From an uncultured Muribaculaceae bacterium (GTDB taxonomy: Bacteria; Bacteroidota; Bacteroidia; Bacteroidales; Muribaculaceae), in assembly GCA_947174635.1 (NCBI GenBank), contig CAMWJS010000002.1:62001-126000 (forward strand): 64,000 bases of DNA, written 5' to 3'. Positions within the stretch are counted from its first letter, which is position 1; every line of letters starts with the position of its first letter. The notes beneath the pieces were generated by a model. That model saw only the letters and a list, made by a program, of their open reading frames with translations. It searched no databases and was not told where the DNA came from. Below are positions 34,236-43,923 of the stretch, in pieces. The position numbers and the translations under genes are program-made.

Positions 34236-35621
34236 TTATCGGCCTCCGCCGAGCGACTGGTAGAGGTTGATTACTGCCTGGGCTTTGGCAAGCTCGCAGT
34301 TGAGTTGCGACATCTGAGCAGAAAGCAGGCTCGACTGAGCGGTCAGTATCTCAAGATAAGTTGCTCCCGCGGCTGCGAAAAGCTCCTTGGTGTAGTATTC
34401 CGCTTTTTGGAGATTGTCGACCTGCTCGGCGAGCAGAACGCTTTTCTCATTGTTCTTGTCGTAGGTGGTGAGAGCGTCCGACACCTCGGCAGTAGCGCTC
34501 AGCAGGGTGTACTGGAAAGTGTTCATTGCCTGCTGCTGGCTTGCCTTGGCAGCTTCGAGGCGGGCGATGTTCTGTCCGCGCGAGAAGATGGGCGCCACCA
34601 GAGTGCCGGCCAATGATGCAAACCAGTCGCCGGGGTTCTTGATGAACGAGCCGAATGAGTTTGTGAAGCCGTAGTTGGCAGTGATGGACAGACCCGGGTA
34701 GAAAGCTGCACGGGCAATGTTGGTGGTGTAGTAGGCCTGTGCGAGAGCTTCCTCTGCGGCGCGCACGTCGGGACGTGCTGCGAGTTCGCGCATCGGCACA
34801 CCGTCGCGGTAGATGGCCGGAGCCATCAGTCTTGCTTCGGGCGACACTTCCCATATCTGGGGAAGCGTGTTGAGCAGCAGCGACATGGTGTTGTTGGCTT
34901 TGTCAAGAGCGACCTCGATGTCGGTGATTGATGACAGGATGCTCAGATAGTTGGCCTGGCTCTGTACTACGGCAGCCTCGTTGGTGCGTCCGGCGAGCTT
35001 GTAGTCCTTCATTGTCTGAACGTTCTCGCCCCAGATTACGGCAGTCTCGCGCGAAAGCTGCAGCTGAGACTGGAGTATGGCGATGCTGTAGTAGCAGTTG
35101 GCTACAGCGCCTATGATCTGTGAGCGCACGGCCTGCTCATAGTCCTTGGCCTGAGCTTCTGCCGACTCGGCGAGGCGCTTGTTGTTGAGCAGTTTGCCGA
35201 ATATGTCGACTTCCCATGATGCCGACAGGGGTATGGTGTAGTTCCATCCGGTCAGTTTGCCGTTGCTCACCGATGACGCGCCTCCTGTGGGGGTGAGTGT
35301 CAGCGAGGGGAAATAGCTCATGCGGGCGCCGCGCAGATTGGCGTGGGCGATGTCGACATTGAGTTTGGCATTGGCAAGGTCCACGTTATTGGCGAGCGCG
35401 CGGTTGATGAGGTCGGCAAGCATCGGGTCGGTGAACACATCCTGCCATTGGAGATTGCCGAATGCGCGGGCATCGCCTTCCTGAGCCTTGGCCTCGACAT
35501 ATTCCTGCTGGAGCGGGGTGTCGGTCGGCATCTCGAATTTTTTATACAGTCCGCAGCCGGAGAGCATTGCCACTGCGAGAGTGGCAACGACCGGACGTGC
35601 TATGGTTTGTATTTTAATCAT
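34236..35621 (-). CDS. Efflux outer-membrane lipoprotein (OprM/NodT family)
   Basis: The 461-residue outer-membrane channel of a tripartite pump. I start at MIKIQTIARPVVATL rather than the tracked upstream ATG because it places the signal sequence properly before the lipobox (LSGC). Two repeated outer-membrane efflux domains are visible. The first carries ALANNVDLANAKLNVDIAHANL and the second ARPDVRAAEEALAQAYYTTNIARAAFYPGLSI, typical of NodT-type factors. It is the third gene of the operon, 53 nt after the permease, followed by a strong terminator. The pump substrate is unknown. Confidence 0.92.
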   Translation of the reverse strand: MIKIQTIARPVVATLAVAMLSGCGLYKKFEMPTDTPLQQEYVEAKAQEGDARAFGNLQWQDVFTDPMLADLINRALANNVDLANAKLNVDIAHANLRGARMSYFPSLTLTPTGGASSVSNGKLTGWNYTIPLSASWEVDIFGKLLNNKRLAESAEAQAKDYEQAVRSQIIGAVANCYYSIAILQSQLQLSRETAVIWGENVQTMKDYKLAGRTNEAAVVQSQANYLSILSSITDIEVALDKANNTMSLLLNTLPQIWEVSPEARLMAPAIYRDGVPMRELAARPDVRAAEEALAQAYYTTNIARAAFYPGLSITANYGFTNSFGSFIKNPGDWFASLAGTLVAPIFSRGQNIARLEAAKASQQQAMNTFQYTLLSATAEVSDALTTYDKNNEKSVLLAEQVDNLQKAEYYTKELFAAAGATYLEILTAQSSLLSAQMSQLNCELAKAQAVINLYQSLGGGR

Positions 35622-35674
35622 AACTGATGTTTTTTTGACTTTAATACTGTATTGTCGCAAGAGTGAATACCGTA

Positions 35675-38600
35675 TCAGCGTGAATATTGTTCAATCTCTG
35701 AGTTGATGCCTTCGTTGTCGGTGTCCTTCCACTTGAGCGGAGAGATTTTTTCATGTATCTTCTGGAAGATGACGAACAGAGCCGGAACGAAGAATATCTG
35801 GAGTACCATACCGATCAACATACCGCCGATGGCTCCTGTGCCGAGTGTGCGGTTGCCGACAGCGCCTACGCCGTGGGCAAACATCAGCGGCAACAGACCG
35901 ATGACGAGTGCCAGCGATGTCATCAGGATAGGACGCAGACGGGCTGCGGCACCCTGGATGGCGGCGTTGAAGATTGACATGCCGGTGCGGCGGCGTTCGA
36001 GCGCGAACTCGATGATGAGGATGGCGTTCTTGGCCAGAAGACCGATAAGCATGATCAATGCAATCTGCAGGTAGATGTTGTTCTCGACGCCGAAGATATT
36101 GGCGAAGATGAATGTGCCCATGAGGCCGAACGGTATTGAAAGAAGCACTGCGAAGGGCAGGATGTAGCTTTCGTACTGCGCCGACAGGAGCAGGTAGACG
36201 AAGAGCAGACAGAGGCCGAAAATCATGGCGGTCTGGTTGCCCGACTGGTTGCCTTGCTCGCGGGTCATACCCGAGTATTCAAAACCGTAGCCGGTGGGAA
36301 GTGTCTTGGCTGCGACGCGCTCTACGGCTTCAAGGGCCTGTCCGGATGAGAAGCCTGCGTTGGGTGAACCGGTCACGGATATCGACTGGAACATGTTGAA
36401 ACGGTTGAGAAGGTCAGGACCGTAGACACGTTCGAGGGTGACGAAGTTGTCGATTGAAGCCATCTCGTTGCCGTTGCGTATCTTGATGCTTGAAAGAGTT
36501 TCGGGCGATACGCGTGATTCGGGATTGGCCTGCATCATGACGCGGTAGATTTTACCGAAGCGGTTGAAGTTTGACACATACATACCTCCGTAATATCCCT
36601 GGAGTGTCGACAGTATGGTCTGCGGGCTGAGGCCTGCCTGCTTGGCTTTGGCGGCGTCAATGTCAATCAGATACTGCGGGAAAGTGGGGTTGAAGGTGGT
36701 ATAGGCCATCTGTATCTCGGGCTGCTGGTTGAGCTCTGCGAGAAATCCCTGCACCACGGCGAAGAAGTCGTTGATGTCGCCGCCGGTCTTGTCCTGCATC
36801 TTGAGTTCGAAACCGTTGGTCATTGAGTAACCTGAGATCATCGGGGGCGCGAATGCTACCACGCGTCCGTCAGTGATGGTCTGGGCGGTGATGCCGTAGA
36901 TGCGTTTCACGATGTTGTCGACGCTCTCTTCTTCACTGCGCTCCTCCCAGTCCTTGAGCTTGACGATAAACGTACCGTAAGTGGCGCCCTGGCCGGCAAG
37001 GAAGCTGTAGCCTGCGATTTTCTGGCTGTATCTTACACCGGGGGTAGCCTGGATGATATGGTCGACCTGGTCAAGCACTTCCATTGTGCGCTCCTGCGAC
37101 TGGCCCGGAGGCATGTCGACCATCACGAACAATACGCCGGTGTCTTCGTTGGGCACGAGTCCGGAAGGCGTTTTGCCCATAAGTATTACCAGAAGCACCA
37201 TTGTGCCGCCTACTACGGCGAGTGACACCCATTTGAGTTTGCTGAAGAATGTGATTATGCCGCGGTAGCCGGTGAGAAGGCCGCTGTAGCCCGACTCAAA
37301 CCCTTTGTGGAAACGGGGACTGAAGATACCGAACACTGTCAGTATCGCTACACCTATCGCCACGATGAGTTTCCAGGTCTCTTCGGAGTTGAACCAGCCG
37401 AGAATCATGAACAGGATGGTGGCGATGACGAAAATCAGCGTCAGCAACGGATGGAAGTTGATGGTGAAACGGCGGCGGTAGCCATTGGCCACTGTCTTGC
37501 CGGCTTCGGAGATTGCCTCGCCGATGCGTTCCTTGACGGGGCGGTTGTCGTCGTGGGCCTTGAGGAACACGGCGCAGAGTGCCGGCGAGAGCGTAAGCGC
37601 GTTGAGCGCCGAGAAGCCGATCGCTATAGCCATCGTAAGACCGAACTGCTGGTAGAACACACCCGATGTGCCCGACATGAACGACACGGGGATGAACACG
37701 AGCATCATGACGAGGGTAATCGATATAAGCGCTCCGGCTATCTCACTCATGGCGTCGATTGATGCCTTGCGCGAACTCTTGTAGCCCTGGTCGAGCTTGG
37801 CGTGCACCGCTTCGACGACCACAATGGCGTCGTCGACCACAATAGCGATGGCGAGCACGAGAGCCGAGAGGGTGATGAGGTTGACTGAGAAGCCGATGAG
37901 CTTCATCACGAAGAATGTACCGACAAGTGCCACGGGGATGGCGATGGCGGGTATGATGGTGGAGCGGAGGTCCTGAAGGAAGATGTACACCACGAAGAAC
38001 ACCAGCACGAACGCTTCAAGCAGCGTCTTGATTACCTCATGGATTGATGCGTAGAGGAAGTCGTTGTTGTTCATCGTGATATCGAACTCCAGACCCGGGG
38101 GAAGGTCGGCTTTCAGCTTGTCGACCTCGGCGAGACAGTCGTTGATGATCTGTGTCGCGTTGGAGCCTGCGGTCTGGAAGATGATAGCCATAGTGGCTAC
38201 CTGGCCGTTGAGCGTACAGCCGAAACCGTACTGCACCTTGCCGAGCTCTACGTCGGCAACGTCGCCCAGACGGAGCACCTGGCCGTTGGAGTCGGCGCGG
38301 ATGACGATGTTCTCGAACTCTTCGGGCTGCGACAGACGGCCGCGATATCTCATCGTGTACTGGAATGTCTGGTTGCCTTGTTCGCCGAAGGCGCCGGGGG
38401 CGGCTTCGATGTTCTGCTCGGCAAGCGCGGCGGCCACATCCGAAGGCATCAGGTTATACTGAGCCATGACTTCAGGCTTGAGCCATATACGCATTGAGTA
38501 GTCGGCGCCGAAACTCATGACGTCACCTACACCATGCACACGCTGCAGCACGGGGATGACGTTTATTTTCATGTAGTTGTCGATAAATTCAGCCGAATAG

Positions 38601-39049
38601 TCAGCTCCGGGCTGAGCGGAGAGGGCGACGCCGAGCAACATCGATGTCTGGCGTTTCTGCGTCAGCACACCCACGCTTGTTACTTCAGCGGGGAGGAGGT
38701 TCTGGGCTTTTGCCACGCGGTTCTGCACGTCGACGGCAGCCATGTCGGGGTCAAAGCCCTGTTCAAAGTATACTGATATGTCGGCTGAGCCTGAGTTGGT
38801 GGCGGTCGACTCCATGTATGTCATGCCTTCCGCACCGTTGATGGCCTCCTCGAGAGGGGCAATCACGGAGTTGAGCACGGCCTGCGCGTTGGCTCCGGTA
38901 TAGGTGGTGGATACACGGATTGTCGGAGGTGCGATATCGGGATATTGGGTGACAGGCAGAGATGTCAGTCCGATGAGACCCAACAGCACGATGAATATTG
39001 AAATCACCGTCGATAGCACCGGACGGTTAATAAATGTATCAAGCTTCAT
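35675..39049 (-). CDS. RND efflux permease (AcrB/MexB class) with extra membrane insert
   Basis: An 1124-residue proton-driven inner-membrane pump. The N-terminus FINRPVLSTVISIFIVLLGL is typical of HAE1 permeases. The proton-relay Asp pair is in AIVVDDAIVVVEAV (Asp406/407). A second half repeats the fold and ends in a helix before a short charged tail (KDTDNEGINSEIEQYSR). AcrB-type proteins are about 1050 residues. Here a hydrophobic insert of roughly 75 residues, with two probable membrane helices, lies near residues 530-590 before helix 7. It is the middle gene, flanked by the adaptor and the outer-membrane factor. Confidence 0.94.
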   Translation of the reverse strand: MKLDTFINRPVLSTVISIFIVLLGLIGLTSLPVTQYPDIAPPTIRVSTTYTGANAQAVLNSVIAPLEEAINGAEGMTYMESTATNSGSADISVYFEQGFDPDMAAVDVQNRVAKAQNLLPAEVTSVGVLTQKRQTSMLLGVALSAQPGADYSAEFIDNYMKINVIPVLQRVHGVGDVMSFGADYSMRIWLKPEVMAQYNLMPSDVAAALAEQNIEAAPGAFGEQGNQTFQYTMRYRGRLSQPEEFENIVIRADSNGQVLRLGDVADVELGKVQYGFGCTLNGQVATMAIIFQTAGSNATQIINDCLAEVDKLKADLPPGLEFDITMNNNDFLYASIHEVIKTLLEAFVLVFFVVYIFLQDLRSTIIPAIAIPVALVGTFFVMKLIGFSVNLITLSALVLAIAIVVDDAIVVVEAVHAKLDQGYKSSRKASIDAMSEIAGALISITLVMMLVFIPVSFMSGTSGVFYQQFGLTMAIAIGFSALNALTLSPALCAVFLKAHDDNRPVKERIGEAISEAGKTVANGYRRRFTINFHPLLTLIFVIATILFMILGWFNSEETWKLIVAIGVAILTVFGIFSPRFHKGFESGYSGLLTGYRGIITFFSKLKWVSLAVVGGTMVLLVILMGKTPSGLVPNEDTGVLFVMVDMPPGQSQERTMEVLDQVDHIIQATPGVRYSQKIAGYSFLAGQGATYGTFIVKLKDWEERSEEESVDNIVKRIYGITAQTITDGRVVAFAPPMISGYSMTNGFELKMQDKTGGDINDFFAVVQGFLAELNQQPEIQMAYTTFNPTFPQYLIDIDAAKAKQAGLSPQTILSTLQGYYGGMYVSNFNRFGKIYRVMMQANPESRVSPETLSSIKIRNGNEMASIDNFVTLERVYGPDLLNRFNMFQSISVTGSPNAGFSSGQALEAVERVAAKTLPTGYGFEYSGMTREQGNQSGNQTAMIFGLCLLFVYLLLSAQYESYILPFAVLLSIPFGLMGTFIFANIFGVENNIYLQIALIMLIGLLAKNAILIIEFALERRRTGMSIFNAAIQGAAARLRPILMTSLALVIGLLPLMFAHGVGAVGNRTLGTGAIGGMLIGMVLQIFFVPALFVIFQKIHEKISPLKWKDTDNEGINSEIEQYSR

Positions 39050-39133
39050 TTCGTGTGGAATGTTTCCTTGTTAATTGGTTTTAATTTAAAATGCATAGGG
39101 GGCGTCCGGCTGACTGTTGCCGGCGAGGCGCCC

Positions 39134-40312
39134 TTATTGTTGCGCTGCCTGAGCGGCTGCAGCGGCTTTTTGAGCTGCATCCACCGGTGAGATTTCCATG
39201 TTGGGGCGCAGTGTGTTGCCCACTCCCTCCACGGCTATCACGTTGCCCGGTTCGAGACCTGAGGTGACGACATAGATTTTGCCGTCGTTGATTTTTGAGA
39301 TTGTGATGGGGGTGGAGATGACTTTGTTCGAGTCGTTGACAACGTAGACAAATTTACGGTCCTGGAGCTCGAAGGTGGCCTTCTGCGGTATGACGATGGC
39401 GTTCTTCTCCTGCATCGGTATGACAATCTGGCCTGTCGAGCCTGAACGGAGCATGCCGTTGGGGTTGTCGAAAAGGGCTCTTACGGTTGCGGCGCCTGTG
39501 CCTGTGCCTATCACACCCGACACGGTGGCCACTTTGCCTTCGATGGGGAACATGGAGCCGTCGGCGAGCTGCAGTTTGACTGCCGGCATCTCGGCAATCT
39601 GCTGCTGAAGGGGCTTGGCGCCGTTTTCGGTCATGTTGAGGATGTCTTTTTCAGTGAGCGAGAAGTAGGCGTAAACCTGAGAGTTGTCGCTCACGGTGGT
39701 CAGAGGCTGAGCCATCGAGGGGGAGGCCAGTGAGCCTTCACGGAATGGAATTGAGCCGATGACGCCCGAGCTGGGAGCTGTCACTACGGTGTAGGCAAGA
39801 TTCTTGCGTGCCGAAGTCAGCGATGCATTGGCTGTGGCCAGATTTGACTTGGCGTTGGCAAGGTCGTTCTTTGCAAGCTGGTTCTCGTATTCCGAGATGA
39901 TGTTCTTGTCAAAAAGGGCCTGCTTCTGGTCGGCTGTCATCTGTGCCGATTTGACTGCGGTCTGTGCTGCGCTTACGGCTGCTGCCGCCTGGTCTACGGC
40001 TGCCTGGTATTGAACCTGGTCGAGCACAAAGAGGGTCTGGCCTTTATTTACGTGCTGGCCTTCGTCTACGAGTACCTTAGTGATGAATCCCGACACTTGC
40101 GGACGGATTTCAATATCTGTTTTTCCTTTGATTGTTGCGGGATAGGACTGCGACAGGTCGACGTCGCTGTAGCTGATTGTCTGTGTCCCGATAACTGGGG
40201 CCGGCATCTGCTGCCGCGCTGCCTGGTCATCGTTCTTCGAACATGACACAGTTGTCACTAATGCCACGGCCATCAGTGTGGCGGTTGCTTTGGTTGTGAT
40301 TAGTCGTTTCAT
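39134..40312 (-). CDS. RND efflux periplasmic adaptor lipoprotein (AcrA/MexA class)
   Basis: A 392-residue membrane-fusion protein linking permease and outer-membrane channel. The lipobox TVSC is at about residue 24. The lipoyl half-motif IRPQVSGFITKVLVDEGQHVNKGQTLF comes first, here shown by the pieces PQVSGFITKV and GQHVNKGQ. A helical hairpin rich in Ala/Gln/Lys (about 105-170) follows, then beta-barrel and membrane-proximal domains. The C-terminal tail is unusually Ala/Gln-rich (AAQKAAAAAQAAQQ). It is the first gene of the operon. Confidence 0.94.
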   Translation of the reverse strand: MKRLITTKATATLMAVALVTTVSCSKNDDQAARQQMPAPVIGTQTISYSDVDLSQSYPATIKGKTDIEIRPQVSGFITKVLVDEGQHVNKGQTLFVLDQVQYQAAVDQAAAAVSAAQTAVKSAQMTADQKQALFDKNIISEYENQLAKNDLANAKSNLATANASLTSARKNLAYTVVTAPSSGVIGSIPFREGSLASPSMAQPLTTVSDNSQVYAYFSLTEKDILNMTENGAKPLQQQIAEMPAVKLQLADGSMFPIEGKVATVSGVIGTGTGAATVRALFDNPNGMLRSGSTGQIVIPMQEKNAIVIPQKATFELQDRKFVYVVNDSNKVISTPITISKINDGKIYVVTSGLEPGNVIAVEGVGNTLRPNMEISPVDAAQKAAAAAQAAQQ

Positions 40313-40483
40313 TGCTTTTCTTTATCTTTTCTCTTATTGTTATTTCCCTTTTTACTTCTTGTCCCTATTGTCGCGTCGTATGTTGCGTTATGATGTGTCC
40401 GTATGTCGGACTGATTGCGCTTTGTTCACTTAAAATGTAGCATATCAGTGATATCGGATTTCGCGTCTTTATATAATTATGTG

Positions 40484-40491
40484 CAAAAATA
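40484..40491 (-). promoter_or_regulatory. Predicted -7 element for the RND operon
   Basis: The minus strand reads TATTTTTG. The best upstream TTG is at 15 nt rather than 19-21. The implied leader is about 165 nt. No repressor gene is adjacent, so the control of this pump is not apparent. Confidence 0.35.
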
Positions 40492-40550
40492 CTAACAATA
40501 ACGTCTCAATCGGGCTAAAAATGGTTAAAATATGTGACTGTTAACTTTTA

Positions 40551-41534
40551 TTAGTAAGTGGTTCCGATGTTGTCGATCCAGAATGTCAGGCCCGGGGTGC
40601 CGGTGTATGCTTCTCCTGATGCCGCCGATGCCATGACGATGATGTGGGTGGGAGTGGCGTCGCTGCTGTCCCATCCGGTTTCTGTCACCGGCACCATTTT
40701 CCCTTTGCTGTTGCGCGCGTGGTAACTTTTGTCGGCGGGGATGAGTCCCATGTATGGCCGGTAGGCGGCATTGGAGGTGATGTCGCCGTACATCACCGGA
40801 AGGCGGTAGCCGTTGACCCAGCCTGAAGTCGATTTGTCAAACCGTATGCGTGCCGTGCCCACTCGCTTGGCATACAGGTTGCCGTCGCTGTCCTCCCATC
40901 TGCGCTGCAGGAGCACCATCACTTCGGCACTCTCATGTCCCGGTAGCTCTTTTTTCTTTCCGAAACCGCTTGAATATATGCGCGTCGCATTCTTCGGTAT
41001 GCTGAGCTTGTAGTCGAATACAAGGGCTTTCGGGCGGCGTGTGAACGGTATGCCCATCTCCATCTTGCTGTATGGATTGGATGTGGAGCCTATCGGTTCG
41101 AGCATCTCACCAAGAAATATCGAACCGGCCACCATTACGTCGATGTTTATGATGCCGACAGCCTTGCAGCGCTCTATGATTGAGGTGAGTTTGGCGCATT
41201 TGTCGGAGCCGGAACGTGTGTCGGGCGTCACGGCGCAGCTTCCCTTCGATATGCCCATCACTTTGGCGTAGACATTGGAAGTGGCCCACGGAGAGTTACC
41301 GAGGTTTTTGTAGGCTTTGGCGCCGTCGATAGTGCGTGACGGGCCGATTTCGTAGAGGGTCTTTATGTTTCCTCCGATGAGCTGCGACTCAGGTATGTTG
41401 CGTGTAATCCAGCTGTTGAAATCACCGTATTCGAAAACCTCTGCTCCCGGCTGAGCGCCCGAAGCAGTTGATGCCGAGGTGAATATTACAATTGCTGCAA
41501 GGCATTTCCATATAGCCGCAGTATATCTTCGCAT
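40551..41534 (-). CDS. PCMD-domain exported protein
   Basis: A 327-residue secreted protein with a signal peptide (cut near ASGAQ). It matches the PCMD pattern (putative carbohydrate metabolism domain): an early FEYGDFNSWITR, the GIPFTRRPKALVFDYKLS strand, EVMVLLQRRWED, and the closing FWIDNIGTTY, where PCMD proteins usually end with a jelly-roll strand. There is no lipobox and no type IX C-terminal domain. PCMD proteins often sit beside SusC/D or fimbrial genes, but none is next to it here. Role unknown; glycan binding is the usual suggestion for the fold. Confidence 0.75.
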   Translation of the reverse strand: MRRYTAAIWKCLAAIVIFTSASTASGAQPGAEVFEYGDFNSWITRNIPESQLIGGNIKTLYEIGPSRTIDGAKAYKNLGNSPWATSNVYAKVMGISKGSCAVTPDTRSGSDKCAKLTSIIERCKAVGIINIDVMVAGSIFLGEMLEPIGSTSNPYSKMEMGIPFTRRPKALVFDYKLSIPKNATRIYSSGFGKKKELPGHESAEVMVLLQRRWEDSDGNLYAKRVGTARIRFDKSTSGWVNGYRLPVMYGDITSNAAYRPYMGLIPADKSYHARNSKGKMVPVTETGWDSSDATPTHIIVMASAASGEAYTGTPGLTFWIDNIGTTY

Positions 41535-41571
41535 TGGATCTCTTTTTACGTCTGATTGTTGATTTTGACTG

Positions 41572-41579
41572 CAAATATA
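41572..41579 (-). promoter_or_regulatory. Predicted -7 element for the PCMD gene
   Basis: The minus strand reads TATATTTG, 38 nt before the start codon. A TTTG occurs only 12 nt further upstream, so the spacing of a -33 element is off. Confidence 0.35.
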
Positions 41580-41670
41580 AGTAATTTATGACAAAAATTA
41601 TCCTTAACGGCTCCATGTAAGACATTTCCCCTACATTTGTAGAAAATATGACTATTTTTAGATATTTCGG

Positions 41671-41718
41671 AAAAGGCAGACAGGCTGCGCCGGCATATTT
41701 GCGGGCGCAGCCTGTCTG
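41671..41718 (-). terminator. Terminator after the M13 peptidase gene
   Basis: A perfect 15-bp stem (CAGACAGGCTGCGCC with GGCGCAGCCTGTCTG) lies 33 nt after the peptidase stop. On the minus strand it is followed by CCTTTTCC. Confidence 0.7.
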
Positions 41719-41750
41719 AATTTCTGTGTTATGGCTTATGCTATGTAGGA

Positions 41751-43796
41751 TTACCAGATTACCACCTGTTCGTCTGCCGGACGGAACATCTTGTCGCCTG
41801 ATTTTATCGAGAATGCCTCGAAGAAGGGGGTGATGTTGCGCAGGGTGACATTGACACGGTTCTTGCCCAGGGAGTGTACGTCGCCTATTGTGAGCTGGCG
41901 CATTGTCTCGGGGCGGGTGTTGTTGGCCCATACGTTGGCGTAGTTCATGTAGAACACCTGCATCGGGTCGAACCCGTCGATTTTGGCTTCTTCCGAAGTG
42001 ATGTCGACACCTTTGGCTTTCTGGGCATCGAGGAATGCTGTGCGTGCCACGCGCAGGCCGCCCTGGTCGGCGATGTTCTCGCCAAGTGTGTACTGGCCGT
42101 TGGCGTTGAGGCCGGGGAGCACTTCAACCTCGTCGAACTGTGCTATGAGGCCTTTGGCAAGGGCGTTGAATGCTTCGGTATCCTCGGGAGTCCACCAGTC
42201 GACCATGTTGCCTTCGGCGTCGAAGTTGCGGCCCTGGTCGTCAAATCCGTGGGTCATTTCGTGGCCGATTACCACGCCGATAGCGCCGTAGTTCTCGGCG
42301 TCTGATGCCTCGGGATCGAAGTAGGGTGCCTGGAGTATGGCGGCGGGGAACACGATTTCATTGGCCATGGGGTTATAGTAGGCGTTGACGGTCTGCGGTG
42401 TCATGCCCCACTCGGTCTTGTCGACCGGCTTGCCCCATTTCGAATAAGTCTCTTTCTGATGCCACATGCCTACGTTGTGCATGTTCTCGTAGAACGACAG
42501 GGCGGGGTCGATAGTGAGTTCCGAATAGTCCTTCCAGGTGTCGGGATAACCGATTTTCACGGTGAAGGCGTTGAGTTTCTTGATGGCGTTGAGCTTTGTG
42601 TCGTCGCTCATCCAGGGGAGGTTGATGATATGTTTGCCAAGTGCACGACGGAGGTTTTCGACCAGTCCGAGCATATAGGCCTTTGACGATTCGGGGAAAT
42701 ATTTTTCGACATAGAGCTGGCCGATGGCTTCGCCCATGCTGCCTTCTACGGCACCGAGGGCGCGTTTCCAGCGCGGACGCTGTGTCTGGGCGCCTGAAAG
42801 CACTTTGCTGAATTCAAATGCGGCGTCGGTGAAGCTGTCGGAGAGCGAGCCTGAAGCCTGGCGCACGTAGTTCCAGAGGTAGTAGTCTTTTTTCTCGCGG
42901 TCGGTGAGCGACGCCATCAGGTTGTCGGCCTGCTTTACGGTGTTGATTTCGGTCACAATCACTGACTCGGGTGAAATGCCGTTCATCGTCTCGGGGAAGA
43001 AGCGGTCCCAGTTGATTGAGGGATACATCTCCTTGAGCTGTGCGAACGTGCGGGGATTGTACATCGCGGGTATGTTGCGGCTCTCCTCGCGGGTCCAGGT
43101 CGAATCGGCGAGAGCAGTCTCGATTTTCATCACGTTTTTCACGATGCGGCGGGCATCTTTCTTGGAATAGCCTGCGAGAGTCATCCCTTTCTCGATGAGC
43201 TTCTTGTAGGCCTCGCGTACCTTCACGTTCTCCTTGTCGTCGCTCAGGTAGTAGTCGCGGTCGCCGAGGGTGAGGCCGCCACCGCCCACATACATGGCGT
43301 AGGCGTTGGAGTTGGCGAGGTCGGGCTGAATGCCGGCCGAGAAGAAGGGGCTTGCGAAGTTGCCGTGCATCCAGAAGAAAAGGTCTTCCATCTCTTCGGG
43401 TTTCGTGTTCTCGATGCGGCTCAGGTCGGCCTTGATGGGGGCTGCGCCCTCGTTGTTGCGGCGCACTGAGTCCATTGCCTGCTCATAGATGGTGGCTACC
43501 TTGAATGCCACGGTGCCCGGCTCGGGGTTGGTGGCGGCAAGTCCGGTTACGATTTCCTTGACGCGGTCGCGTGCCTGCTCGGCGAGCACGTCGAACTGGC
43601 TGTAGCGTGAATACTCCGGTGTGAGCGGGTTGGCTTCCATCCATCCCTTGTTGACGTGGGTGTAGAAGTCGTCGCCGGCCTTGACGCTGTTGTCAATGTA
43701 GCCGGGGTTGAGGCTTTTGAGGTGCTCTTCGGCCGACATTGCGGAAATGCCGCCGAGTGTGAGGGCACAAGCCAATGCAAGTTTGATTGATTTCAT
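41751..43796 (-). CDS. M13 family metallopeptidase (PepO/neprilysin-like)
   Basis: A 681-residue exported zinc endopeptidase. A signal peptide (cut near AMSAEE) is followed by the N-terminal M13 domain starting GDDFYTHVNKGWM. The catalytic part has VNAYYNPMANEIVFPAAIL, VIGHEMTHGFDDQGRNFD (zinc His512 and His516, Glu513) and LGENIADQGG (third zinc ligand, near residue 575). The C-terminus ends in W, as M13 peptidases do. Length is normal for the family. It is separate from the MBL gene by 127 nt and has its own terminator. It probably degrades peptides in the periplasm. Confidence 0.95.
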   Translation of the reverse strand: MKSIKLALACALTLGGISAMSAEEHLKSLNPGYIDNSVKAGDDFYTHVNKGWMEANPLTPEYSRYSQFDVLAEQARDRVKEIVTGLAATNPEPGTVAFKVATIYEQAMDSVRRNNEGAAPIKADLSRIENTKPEEMEDLFFWMHGNFASPFFSAGIQPDLANSNAYAMYVGGGGLTLGDRDYYLSDDKENVKVREAYKKLIEKGMTLAGYSKKDARRIVKNVMKIETALADSTWTREESRNIPAMYNPRTFAQLKEMYPSINWDRFFPETMNGISPESVIVTEINTVKQADNLMASLTDREKKDYYLWNYVRQASGSLSDSFTDAAFEFSKVLSGAQTQRPRWKRALGAVEGSMGEAIGQLYVEKYFPESSKAYMLGLVENLRRALGKHIINLPWMSDDTKLNAIKKLNAFTVKIGYPDTWKDYSELTIDPALSFYENMHNVGMWHQKETYSKWGKPVDKTEWGMTPQTVNAYYNPMANEIVFPAAILQAPYFDPEASDAENYGAIGVVIGHEMTHGFDDQGRNFDAEGNMVDWWTPEDTEAFNALAKGLIAQFDEVEVLPGLNANGQYTLGENIADQGGLRVARTAFLDAQKAKGVDITSEEAKIDGFDPMQVFYMNYANVWANNTRPETMRQLTIGDVHSLGKNRVNVTLRNITPFFEAFSIKSGDKMFRPADEQVVIW

Positions 43797-43923
43797 AATA
43801 AAGATATGTTTGTTGTTTTACTATATTCCGTTATATGCAGTCGTGATGTAAGGAAAAATCAGGTGGCTGTAAGTAACGCCCCTTCATCTATACGCATGAA
43901 GAGCCTGTTTGCAACATCGCTTG

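Noticed and set aside
40551-41534. PCMD protein as a type IX secretion cargo
   Set aside because: No C-terminal T9SS domain; it ends directly after the PCMD jelly-roll strand.
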